A stretch of DNA of 56,859 nt from Clostridia bacterium. GTDB taxonomy: Bacteria; Bacillota_A; Clostridia; Oscillospirales; CAG-272. Both the position numbers and the translations under genes were made by a program. The notes under the pieces were generated by a model. That model saw only the letters and a list, made by a program, of their open reading frames with translations. It was not told the origin of the DNA and searched no databases. Shown piece by piece: positions 35,836-41,691 of the stretch; the stretch's first letter is position 1; each line of letters opens with the position of its first letter. Location: positions 1-56,859 of the forward strand of contig JAFUJS010000009.1 of assembly GCA_017468115.1 (NCBI GenBank). Direction: 5' to 3'.

Positions 35836-35858
35836 TGGCAGGGGCGCAAGGACTCGAA
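35836..35858. repeat. Left attachment site (attL)
   Basis: These 23 bases, beginning TGGCAGGGGCGCAAGG, equal the 3' end of tRNA-Trp (T-loop to CCA, minus strand) at 54707-54729. The match stops right after CTCGAA, which marks the edge of recombination. Confidence 0.9.
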
Positions 35859-35898
35859 TTATTAACAAGTTCATATATAAAAAGGGGTTTTAGCTATA

Positions 35899-35917
35899 TT
35901 GACATCCTTTTGACACC
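35899..35917. repeat. Left arm-type site
   Basis: TTGACATCCTTTTGACACC matches 17 of 19 bases with 54581-54599 near the other end, in the same orientation. Paired short repeats inside both ends are typical arm-binding sites of tyrosine integrases. The site lies between attL and the integrase stop codon. Confidence 0.6.
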
Positions 35918-36949
35918 TTATTTTTTAGAAAACCGTTCGTTAAGCTTTTTTGCAGCTTTGTCAAAAGACTTCATTCTGAAAGCGGCGTAAATGTCTAAAG
36001 TGGTAGATATTTGTCTGTGTCCTAAAAGAGATTGTATAGATTTTACTTCCACATCAGATTCTAAAGCAGCGGTTGCGAAGCTGTGCCTTATTTGATGTGC
36101 TGAAGCATCTATTCCAAACTCTTTTCTAAATCTGTTATAGAGATGTCTGTATTTTTTATTTGTTATCGGTGAACCGTCATCATTGCAAATAATAAAATGT
36201 TCGGGATTGTTGGATTTAATTTCTAATAGTCTTTCCTCTAAAGGCTCAAGTAGCGGAACTATTCTGATACCGGCTTCTGTCTTAGGTAGTTTTATTTTAG
36301 GCTTGTTGTGTTCGAAATAAATTGATTTTTCAACGTTTATTATTTTTCTTGTAAAATCTATGTCTTTCCATTGAAGCGCCAAAATTTCGCCTTTTCTTAG
36401 CCCTGTTAGTAAAGCTATGTAAGGAAAAATCCACACGTCTGTTATTTCTAATATTTTATTTTCTTCTTCAACTGTAGCAGGCTTTCTCGGTTTTTTTGGT
36501 AAGTTTTTCGGCAATTTAACCGATGAGCATGGATTATATTCAATGTAATCTTTCATTACACCGTATTCAAATATTCTACTGCATACAACTTTTTTATTTG
36601 AAATCGTTTTTTGAGCGAATCCCTTTCTTATTAGCAAGTTTATATACTCATTTACATGCTTAGGTTTGATTTCTTTTATCCTGGCATTTTTGAAAAAGTC
36701 TGAAGCTTCTTTCATTCCTAGCTTGTAATTTTCTCTGGTTTGGTAGGACAATTCTTGTTCTGCCTGTTCCCACCATTCTTGAGCCAGCTCGGTAAAAGGT
36801 AGTCCCTTTTCTTCTTTGTGCGAGTAATCTAAAATTTTTTGATTTATCTCGCGTTTGGTTTTCCCGTAAAAGTAAACAGGTTTACCGGTTTTCTTATCGA
36901 TAATCTTCTTTTGTAGTCTGCCATCGGAGCGCTTGGTGTAGTCAGCCAT
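35918..36949 (-). CDS. int: Tyrosine-type site-specific integrase
   Basis: This 343-residue protein (ATG 36949 after GAAAGG) has an N-terminal arm-binding segment (RSDGRLQKKIIDKKTGKPVYFYG), a SAM-like core-binding domain (about 60-150) and a catalytic domain. The catalytic residues are visible: Arg in TGLRKGEILALQW, His-x-x-Arg in HQIRHSFA, His in LGHRQIS and Tyr in TLDIYAAF. It resembles the Tn916/ICE and temperate phage integrases of Firmicutes. The gene lies 59 bases from attL and reads outward. Confidence 0.93.
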   Translation of the reverse strand: MADYTKRSDGRLQKKIIDKKTGKPVYFYGKTKREINQKILDYSHKEEKGLPFTELAQEWWEQAEQELSYQTRENYKLGMKEASDFFKNARIKEIKPKHVNEYINLLIRKGFAQKTISNKKVVCSRIFEYGVMKDYIEYNPCSSVKLPKNLPKKPRKPATVEEENKILEITDVWIFPYIALLTGLRKGEILALQWKDIDFTRKIINVEKSIYFEHNKPKIKLPKTEAGIRIVPLLEPLEERLLEIKSNNPEHFIICNDDGSPITNKKYRHLYNRFRKEFGIDASAHQIRHSFATAALESDVEVKSIQSLLGHRQISTTLDIYAAFRMKSFDKAAKKLNERFSKK

Positions 36950-36963
36950 AGTAAAAACCTTTC

Positions 36964-36992
36964 TTGACAAAGATAAAAAAGTATGTTAATAT
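36964..36992 (+). promoter_or_regulatory. Promoter of the type I toxin mRNA
   Basis: TTGACA (36964-36969) and TAATAT (36987-36992) are 17 bases apart. The expected mRNA has a long leader (about 37000-37141) with a hairpin CTCCTT/AAGGAG near 37047-37064. Confidence 0.8.
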
Positions 36993-37113
36993 ACTCGTTG
37001 GAGTCATCCAATACAGAGCAATCTGTATAAACGGTGGCGGTTATGCTCCTTCGACAGAAGGAGTGACTTCTTTTTTATTCCTTCTGAATTTATGTAGGAA
37101 GGAGATGGTGCCT

Positions 37114-37233
37114 ATGAGAAATCGAAAAGCACCTGTTTGTTATGGTTACATACGAAGGCTTGTTTGCTTTTGCCATGGTAGTAATTGCCATATTAGGACT
37201 GTTTCTGAACAGACAAAAATAAAAAAGAAATAA
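37114..37233 (+). CDS. Possible 39-residue leader ORF overlapping the toxin gene
   Basis: This ORF has the only good ribosome site of the locus (AAGGAG at 37099-37104) and starts ATG 37114. It reads through the toxin gene in another frame and encodes a basic, Cys-containing peptide with no recognisable family. It may exist only to bring ribosomes to the toxin start 28 bases further on, or may be untranslated chance. Confidence is low. Confidence 0.3.
   Translation: MRNRKAPVCYGYIRRLVCFCHGSNCHIRTVSEQTKIKKK
37142..37222 (+). CDS. Putative holin-like type I toxin (26 residues)
   Basis: The peptide begins MVTYEGLFAFAMVVIAI and ends LFLNRQK: a short N-terminus, a single membrane helix and a basic tail. 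This is the hallmark of the Firmicutes holin-like toxin family (TxpA/BsrG-like, Pfam Hol_Tox). Such peptides insert into the membrane and stop growth unless the mRNA is neutralised by antisense RNA. The downstream sequence (hairpin 37228-37265, then GGGAGCGTAACCG...GGTGGCTCTTT) is the conserved companion of these genes. No strong ribosome site precedes the ATG itself. Confidence 0.85.
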   Translation: MVTYEGLFAFAMVVIAILGLFLNRQK

Positions 37234-37308
37234 TCGCCCTCACGTTCTAAATGCGGCGATTATTTCAAAACATATAGGGAGCGTAACCGTTACCGGGTGG
37301 CTCTTTCT
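37221..37308 (-). ncRNA. Antisense RNA antitoxin of the holin-like toxin
   Basis: A perfect promoter at 37315-37343 drives leftward transcription from about 37308. The RNA is complementary to the 3' part of the toxin mRNA. It would stop at the 11-bp stem AAATAATCGCC/GGCGATTATTT (37228-37265), followed on this strand by CTTTTTTATTTT, giving about 88 bases. The same stem terminates the toxin mRNA from the other side. This matches RatA/SR4-type antitoxins. Confidence 0.75.
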
Positions 37309-37314
37309 ATTTTT

Positions 37315-37343
37315 ATTATATATTCAATTTACTCTTTTGTCAA
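37315..37343 (-). promoter_or_regulatory. Consensus promoter of the antitoxin RNA
   Basis: TTGACA (37343-37338) and TATAAT (37320-37315) on the minus strand, 17 bases apart, a perfect consensus. Confidence 0.85.
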
Positions 37344-37378
37344 TAGTAAATTTTAAGTCGCTTCATGAAGTGGCTTTT

Positions 37379-38161
37379 TTATTTATCAAAGTTTATTTCG
37401 TTTTCTTTGATAAAAGTTTTATTTAATTTTTGATCTAATATTGTATCAATATCACCAGAATCGGTTTTTTCGTGTGTGCAAATCAAAGTGATTTTTAATT
37501 CTTTGTATTTAGGAATTTTGAAGTTTTTGGTTTTTGTGTAATGTAAGTTATTTTCGTTGTATCCCCAATGTTCGATATAAACATGTTTTCCTTTTCCTAA
37601 ATAGTGTGGTAAATAAAAATCTGGGTGTAGTATTTCTTTTTCTCCTGCACCGTAAGGAAGTGCTTTTTCGTATGCATGAGGAATGTCATGCTCGAACAAG
37701 TAGTTGTCTATGTCTCTTTCTGACTTACTTTTAACTATATGTCCGTCTTTACAAGTGTATCTTCCTTCGTAACTGTCATCTAATAATTCCACTGATGAGC
37801 AATTGGTGATTTTGAATAGAAGCTCTTTGTTGTTGTATTTGTGGTAACAAGATGCACAGAATAATAGACCATCCGTCTTTTTTCCACAAGTTATGCATCT
37901 TGATTTGTTTTGTTCGTTAATTGTGATTACATTGTTTTCATCAATTGTGCTTTCGATTCGAGTTTCTGTTTTAGGTGCAACTTGCTTGGGATTCAATATT
38001 TCACCTGTATTAACATCAAAGTATTCGCCGTTATCGTTGAGCTTGATTTTTTGGTCGTTTGCCATTCTACCATGCTTATAGCAAAGCTTGTCCTTCCTGG
38101 CATGGCCCATATAAACATTTGTTGGTTCGCCACAGATAGGGCATACTAATTTTTCGCTCAT
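37379..38161 (-). CDS. Zinc-ribbon protein with PD-(D/E)XK-like nuclease domain
   Basis: This 260-residue protein has an N-terminal zinc motif (CPICG...CYKHG), a second one at about 90-115 (CITCGKKTDGLLFCASCYHKY), and a C-terminal domain with VKSKSERDIDNYLFEHDIPHAYEKAL, HPDFYLP and VYIEHWGY. The order S-x-x-E, P-D-F and I-E-x-W-G fits the PD-(D/E)XK nuclease fold appended to UvrD-like helicases. A role in defence or in processing phage DNA is possible. AAGGAG precedes the ATG. It shares the leftward immunity cluster with the two repressors. Confidence 0.65.
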   Translation of the reverse strand: MSEKLVCPICGEPTNVYMGHARKDKLCYKHGRMANDQKIKLNDNGEYFDVNTGEILNPKQVAPKTETRIESTIDENNVITINEQNKSRCITCGKKTDGLLFCASCYHKYNNKELLFKITNCSSVELLDDSYEGRYTCKDGHIVKSKSERDIDNYLFEHDIPHAYEKALPYGAGEKEILHPDFYLPHYLGKGKHVYIEHWGYNENNLHYTKTKNFKIPKYKELKITLICTHEKTDSGDIDTILDQKLNKTFIKENEINFDK

Positions 38162-38169
38162 TTTTTGTA

Positions 38170-38325
38170 CTCCTTACTTTTCGTAAATAATCATAATAGC
38201 TAAATAGTCTTTCTTGTATTCAACAGGGAAGACTATTTTTTGTTTGTAGGGACTGTAATTTTGGTATTAGTTTCAATTAAATCGTCTTCTATTGAATAAG
38301 TAGAAATATCGTTGATTCCAAGGAT
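38170..38325. repeat. Direct repeat, copy 1 (3' end of repressor gene)
   Basis: This stretch is nearly identical to 38697-38852, offset by 527 bases. It covers the last ~30 codons of the repressor gene plus about 60 bases beyond the stop. Identity drops sharply further into the gene, pointing to recent duplication or gene conversion of the 3' part. Confidence 0.85.
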
Positions 38326-38637
38326 TTTATTTATTGCATCGTGCATTTCGGGATGGCTTCTGTAGGCGATAACGAGGGATTTTTCGCCGTCTGTGAAAAA
38401 ATCTTTTTGATTGTAATTTTTTACGTTAGTTTTAGCAAAAAGAAAATCAATACTCACATTAAAGAATGATGCAATATCATTAATTGTTTGTAGGGGAATT
38501 TGTACAATTCCGTTTTCATATCTTGATATATTTTGTTTTGATGTGTGAAGAATTCTAGCTAAATTCTCTTGTGTTAATTTTTTTTCTTCTCTTAATTTCT
38601 TTATTTGTAAACCTATAATTTCATTTGTGTTTTTCAT
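38233..38637 (-). CDS. XRE-family repressor, copy 1
   Basis: This 134-residue Cro/CI-type protein has the helix-turn-helix LTQENLARILHTSKQNISRYENG and then SFFNVSIDFLFAKTNVKNY, a common end of the DNA-binding domain. The last 30 residues (ILGINDISTYSIEDDL...) are almost identical to those of the neighbouring paralogue, but its recognition helix differs (SKQNISRYENG against SKANVSKYETG), so its DNA target may differ. AAGGAAAG precedes the ATG. It lies behind copy 2 in the same direction. Confidence 0.85.
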   Translation of the reverse strand: MKNTNEIIGLQIKKLREEKKLTQENLARILHTSKQNISRYENGIVQIPLQTINDIASFFNVSIDFLFAKTNVKNYNQKDFFTDGEKSLVIAYRSHPEMHDAINKILGINDISTYSIEDDLIETNTKITVPTNKK

Positions 38638-38696
38638 TTTTTGCTTTCCTTAGCTCTTTGAGATTGAGCTTTAATTCATCCATTATATAAACAGTT

Positions 38697-38852
38697 CTCC
38701 TTACTTTTTGTAAATAATCATAATAGCTAAATAGGCTTTCTTGTATTCAACGGGGAAGACTATTTTTTGTTTGTAGGGACTGTAATTTTGGTATTAGTTT
38801 CAATTAAATCGTCTTCTATCGAATAGGTAGAAATATTGTTGATTCCAAGTAT
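38697..38852. repeat. Direct repeat, copy 2 (3' end of repressor gene)
   Basis: Partner of 38170-38325, with only scattered differences over about 155 bases. Confidence 0.85.
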
Positions 38853-39164
38853 TTTGTTTACAGCTTCTTGCATTGATGGGTTGTTTCTGTATGAAAAAAT
38901 CAAGATTTTTTCTCCTTCGGTAAAGTATTGTTTTTCTTCATAATTTTTAACGTTTGTTTTATCAAAAAGAAAATCAATAGATACATTGAAAAAGCAAGAC
39001 ATGTCGTATATCGTTTGCAGCGAAGGCTGTATTTTACCTGTTTCGTATTTTGAAACATTGGCTTTTGAAACTTTTAAATATTTTGCTAATTCTTCTTGTT
39101 TTACATTTTTTTCTGTTCTTAAAGCTTTTAATTTTTTTCCGAAAATGTCGTTAATTGTATCCAT
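38760..39164 (-). CDS. XRE-family repressor, copy 2 (likely lysogeny repressor)
   Basis: This 134-residue protein has the helix-turn-helix VKQEELAKYLKVSKANVSKYETG, CFFNVSIDFLFDKTNVKNY and a C-terminal domain nearly identical to that of copy 1. It sits next to the operator region and is divergent from the rightward genes, the position of a CI-like master repressor. Its own promoter contains operator O1 between -35 and -10, so it probably regulates itself. It lacks a LexA-like protease domain, so induction would need another signal. Confidence 0.87.
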   Translation of the reverse strand: MDTINDIFGKKLKALRTEKNVKQEELAKYLKVSKANVSKYETGKIQPSLQTIYDMSCFFNVSIDFLFDKTNVKNYEEKQYFTEGEKILIFSYRNNPSMQEAVNKILGINNISTYSIEDDLIETNTKITVPTNKK

Positions 39165-39190
39165 ATGCGAAACCGTCCTTTCTTGATTAC

Positions 39191-39219
39191 ATTATAAGTT
39201 GCCAAAAAGGAAAAGTAAA
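39191..39219 (-). promoter_or_regulatory. Leftward promoter of the repressor
   Basis: TTTACT (39219-39214) and TATAAT (39196-39191) on the minus strand, 17 bases apart. Operator O1 fills most of the spacer. Confidence 0.6.
39199..39213. promoter_or_regulatory. Operator O1
   Basis: TTGCCAAAAAGGAAA: half-sites TTGCC and GGAAA around a 5-base centre, inside the repressor promoter. Confidence 0.65.
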
Positions 39220-39225
39220 TAAAAG

Positions 39226-39240
39226 TTGCCTGATTGGAAA
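39226..39240. promoter_or_regulatory. Operator O2
   Basis: TTGCCTGATTGGAAA has the same half-sites and spacing as O1. It lies between the two divergent promoters. Confidence 0.65.
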
Positions 39241-39258
39241 TTTTTTTCTGCAAATCTA

Positions 39259-39287
39259 TTGACAGTTTCTTGAAATGAAATTATAAT
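39259..39287 (+). promoter_or_regulatory. Rightward early promoter of the element
   Basis: TTGACA (39259-39264) and TATAAT (39282-39287), 17 bases apart, perfect consensus. It drives the genes from 39344 onward and is overlapped downstream by O3. Confidence 0.85.
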
Positions 39288-39297
39288 GGTGTTAGAG

Positions 39298-39312
39298 TTT
39301 CCATTTTGGAAA
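39298..39312. promoter_or_regulatory. Operator O3
   Basis: TTTCCATTTTGGAAA is a near-perfect palindrome with the same half-sites as O1 and O2. It covers the start of the rightward transcript, so binding would block it. Confidence 0.65.
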
Positions 39313-39343
39313 TCTCTTATTTCAAAAGAAAGGGAGAAGGATT

Positions 39344-39589
39344 ATGGTAAAAAATTGTACATTCATACAACATGGGAGAGTAGTCGAAGGTAATGAAACG
39401 GAAATAATAGCTGCTCATTATCGTATAAAAAGTGCACCACACTACATTGCAACAGTGGATTATGAGAAGAAAATATTGTTTCTTCTTGAAACAGACAGAA
39501 AATATATTTTGAATCTGCAGGAACAAATCAAGCTTGAGCATCCAGAATTAGAAATTCGTTATTACAAAAAAACACCTTCCGAGTGTTAA
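39344..39589 (+). CDS. Small protein of unknown function, first rightward gene
   Basis: This 81-residue protein is not recognised. It contains IIAAHYRIKSAPHYIATVDYEKKILFLLETDRKY, a beta-rich core, and a Tyr/Lys-rich end. It is the first gene after the rightward promoter and operator O3, the position of Cro-like or anti-repressor proteins in temperate phages, but no helix-turn-helix is visible. GGGAGAAGG precedes the ATG. Confidence 0.7.
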   Translation: MVKNCTFIQHGRVVEGNETEIIAAHYRIKSAPHYIATVDYEKKILFLLETDRKYILNLQEQIKLEHPELEIRYYKKTPSEC

Positions 39590-39606
39590 TTCGGAAGGCT
39601 GGAGAG

Positions 39607-39945
39607 CTAAATACATTTTAGCTTCAATTCATTTAATTTTTTCTCTTGTTCTTCGTTTAAGTGAATTTCTATGTATTTGCCCTCAGTTTCGCTATCTGGA
39701 TTTTCATCAAAATATGGTGCTACGTAGCCAATGAGGTCTAAAATTTCGATTACTTTATAAAACTCTTCTGGATTTATATATCTATCTTCACGTGTGAGAT
39801 AGCCGTAAAAACGTTTACCGTTTTCTATGGATAGAACCGTGTCTTTATAGTAATCAATTACTTTGTCGTCGGTTATAACTTCACACTTTCTTTTGTTTAG
39901 TTTTGTAACCATAATTTGATCATTCCATTTGTAAATTAAACTCAT
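39607..39945 (-). CDS. Small acidic protein of unknown function (minus strand)
   Basis: This 112-residue protein is not recognised. It has IENGKRFYGYLTREDRYINPEEFYKVIEIL and an acidic, charged end. It is convergent with the 39344 gene, and AAAGGAG precedes the ATG. A possible promoter on its strand (TTTACA/TATACT) lies within 39980-40010, next to a 15-bp inverted repeat at 40008-40022. Its orientation suggests expression in the lysogen. Confidence 0.65.
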   Translation of the reverse strand: MSLIYKWNDQIMVTKLNKRKCEVITDDKVIDYYKDTVLSIENGKRFYGYLTREDRYINPEEFYKVIEILDLIGYVAPYFDENPDSETEGKYIEIHLNEEQEKKLNELKLKCI

Positions 39946-40007
39946 TTTAATACTCCTTTCTTGTGTGATGTATTTATGAGTATATTTTATCTTATATTTC
40001 TGTAAAA

Positions 40008-40022
40008 ATCAACAACGTTGAT
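40008..40022. promoter_or_regulatory. 15-bp inverted repeat between divergent genes
   Basis: ATCAACAACGTTGAT has perfect 6-bp arms (ATCAAC/GTTGAT). It differs from O1-O3, so a different regulator, perhaps repressor copy 1, could bind it. Confidence 0.4.
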
Positions 40023-40051
40023 TGATAAATTTCAAAAGAAAGGAGAAAAAA

Positions 40052-40498
40052 ATGTTTAAAGCTAAAAAGAAGAAACGCTCAAAATTTACTAAAGCTTCTA
40101 CTCCAGAGGGAATTAAGCGACAACGTGCAGCCATAAAAGCGTATTATGCAAAAAAGCGTGGAAACAAAAATCCATTCAAGAGCGGGAAACCAAAAAGAAA
40201 AAATGTTTTCAAAAAAAATAAGGTTTCGCCATTTTTGCTTGATATGCACAAGCTGTATAGAGAACAGGATTTAGGCGCTTTAGAGTGGAATGGTAAACTT
40301 TATGATACCAATTTCAAAGATGGTCCTCATGAGATAACAAAAGAAGATTTAATTCAATTGCGAGAAGAATATGACTCAAATGGTAATTTGTCCGATTACG
40401 AAGTAGCTGATAAGTATGTTAGACATATGCGCCGTAAGTTTGGTGTTTTTGATCGTGAAACAGATGAATGGCTAGGTTTAGGAACTGATGTGCATTAA
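40052..40498 (+). CDS. Basic small protein of unknown function
   Basis: This 148-residue protein (ATG 40052 after AAAGGAG) has a strongly basic first half (MFKAKKKKRSKFTKAS, KRQRAAIKAYYAKKRG, KPKRKNVFKKNK) and an acidic, helical second half with EDLIQLREEYDSNGNLSDYEVADKYVRHMRRKFG. The first half suggests nucleic-acid binding. Its end overlaps the MazG-like gene by 11 bases. Confidence 0.7.
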   Translation: MFKAKKKKRSKFTKASTPEGIKRQRAAIKAYYAKKRGNKNPFKSGKPKRKNVFKKNKVSPFLLDMHKLYREQDLGALEWNGKLYDTNFKDGPHEITKEDLIQLREEYDSNGNLSDYEVADKYVRHMRRKFGVFDRETDEWLGLGTDVH

Positions 40499-41078
40499 AA
40501 ATATGGACCAGAAAAACAATTCAACTATAAGAAAAGCAATAGAAACGTATGGAGCTGAAGCTCAATTGTGGGTTGCAATTGAGGAGTTTGCTGAATTAAC
40601 ACAAGCAATTTGTAAGTTTAATGAACGAAGAGGCAGCATTGAAGCTATTGTTGATGAAATGGCTGATTGCTACATTATGCTTGAACAATTGAGAATAATG
40701 TACGGTTTAGAAGGCGCTACCATTTCTAATGTAATTGATAAGAAAATCAAGCGACTTGAAACCCGTTTGCAATTAAACGGTGTAATAGAACCTATTAAGG
40801 TAACAGATGGAGATTTTTCATTTGAATACGGAATAGTTACATATTCTCATAGGTTTTCAATCAATCGAGCTTTAGATGATTATCAAGAAAAAACATTAAA
40901 CAAGTGCATTCGTATTGGTCTTGAGCATAAATACAAGACTATGGCATGTGATAAGTTAATCACAGAAATTCAAATTGTTTACAAAGACGAAAACAATGAG
41001 CTGCAGTGCCTTTGTGCTGATTTGGAAGAGTATACTTTCAAAATTAAGCACAAAGGGGATATGCTATTTACTTTGTAA
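40488..41078 (+). CDS. MazG-like nucleotide pyrophosphohydrolase domain protein
   Basis: This 196-residue protein has, at about 18-75, EAQLWVAIEEFAELTQAIC followed by AIVDEMADCYIMLEQLRIMYG. The EExxE...ExxD pattern is the magnesium site of all-alpha NTP pyrophosphatases (MazG/dUTPase-like). The C-terminal 110 residues are unrecognised. Phages use such enzymes to clean nucleotide pools or lower alarmones. It starts inside the preceding gene, with TTAGGAA ahead of ATG 40488. Confidence 0.75.
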   Translation: MCIKNMDQKNNSTIRKAIETYGAEAQLWVAIEEFAELTQAICKFNERRGSIEAIVDEMADCYIMLEQLRIMYGLEGATISNVIDKKIKRLETRLQLNGVIEPIKVTDGDFSFEYGIVTYSHRFSINRALDDYQEKTLNKCIRIGLEHKYKTMACDKLITEIQIVYKDENNELQCLCADLEEYTFKIKHKGDMLFTL

Positions 41079-41148
41079 AAAAAGAGAGCCTGGAGTGCAA
41101 TGTCTCCAGGCGTAGGTGGTAAGCAGTATGAAATCAAAACCTGCTCAC
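41077..41148 (-). ncRNA. Predicted minus-strand small RNA 1
   Basis: A near-consensus promoter (41155-41183) would start a leftward RNA near 41148. It can form a first hairpin (GAGCAG...CTGCT, about 41118-41145) and ends in a perfect 8-bp stem GCCTGGAG/CTCCAGGC (41088-41111), followed by T7 on this strand. Length is about 72 bases. It ends at the stop codon of the MazG-like gene and does not code. Confidence 0.65.
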
Positions 41149-41154
41149 ACGTCT

Positions 41155-41183
41155 ATTGTAGTATAAAAACAAAGATTTGTCAA
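41155..41183 (-). promoter_or_regulatory. Promoter of small RNA 1
   Basis: TTGACA (41183-41178) and TACAAT (41160-41155), 17 bases apart on the minus strand. It overlaps the 5' end of the next plus-strand gene. Confidence 0.8.
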
Positions 41184-41539
41184 GGGGTGTGGTAATAATA
41201 TCTAAAAAATGGCATCGTGTACATTTTTTTCAAAATGAAAAAAAGAACAAAAACAAATTTGGTGGTTTAGAGCCTGAGCATCCGGTTTTGGTATTTAGAC
41301 AATCTGGGCAATGGTATAAGGTTATTCCTTTTACTAAACATCCCACAACTGACGGTAAACAAAATGTTCCATTAATTCATAATGTTGATCCGGAAAACAA
41401 AAGCTTTAAATCATACGCTGTTCCTTATCGAGCTCCAAGAAAAGTAAATGATTTCCAAGCTCCAAAGAAAAAATACAGAATACATAAAGACGATTTACCT
41501 GTTATTAAAGCTCTAATAGGAAAAGCAAATAAAAAATAG
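41177..41539 (+). CDS. Small basic protein of a gene/RNA pair, copy 1
   Basis: This protein of up to 120 residues has EHPVLVFRQSGQWYKVIPFT, a TDGKQNVPL stretch, NVDPENKSFKSYAVPYR and a Lys-rich end. The 51529-51837 protein shows the same layout (HPSYIFAQQGNEYIFLGIT, TNGVKNIKL, NPNPKDKRDSYVRPK), so I call them paralogues. The HPxxxF...IT core faintly recalls PemK/MazF toxins, but this is not secure. No ATG is present: TTG at 41177 lacks a ribosome site, and the best spacing from AGGGG points to ATA 41198, which aligns with the ATG of the paralogue (codons then TCT AAA in both). Confidence 0.7.
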   Translation: MSRGVVIISKKWHRVHFFQNEKKNKNKFGGLEPEHPVLVFRQSGQWYKVIPFTKHPTTDGKQNVPLIHNVDPENKSFKSYAVPYRAPRKVNDFQAPKKKYRIHKDDLPVIKALIGKANKK

Positions 41540-41618
41540 ATGGTTGGCAATTTGCCCTTTCGTCACTGCTACCGATGAGGTAACATATTCGCTAATAAGC
41601 GACAGCGAAACCATCTAT
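41528..41618 (-). ncRNA. Predicted convergent structured RNA, copy 1
   Basis: The promoter at 41625-41652 places the start at about 41618, exactly on ATAGATGGTT (41618-41609). This pairs perfectly, over 10 bp, with AACCATCTAT (41545-41536), after which the strand runs into T6. The closing stem is thus also the terminator, and the RNA is about 90 bases. Inside are small hairpins CGCT-TATT-AGCG and GGCAA/TTGCC. Its end overlaps the stop codon of the basic-protein gene. There is no coding frame. Confidence 0.75.
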
Positions 41619-41624
41619 GTGATT

Positions 41625-41652
41625 ATTATATCACAAAAATTTAATTTGTCAA
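41625..41652 (-). promoter_or_regulatory. Promoter of convergent RNA copy 1
   Basis: TTGACA (41652-41647) and TATAAT (41630-41625), 16 bases apart on the minus strand. Confidence 0.8.
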
Positions 41653-41691
41653 CAAAAATTTTATAAGGAAGAGGAAAAGGAAGAGGAATTT

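Noticed and set aside
41536..41618. Hammerhead ribozyme on the plus strand of convergent RNA copy 1 (CGATGAG and CGAAAC are present)
   Set aside because: The core needs CUGANGA but reads CCGATGA, and no stem II forms between the two boxes. Copy 2 lacks the boxes.
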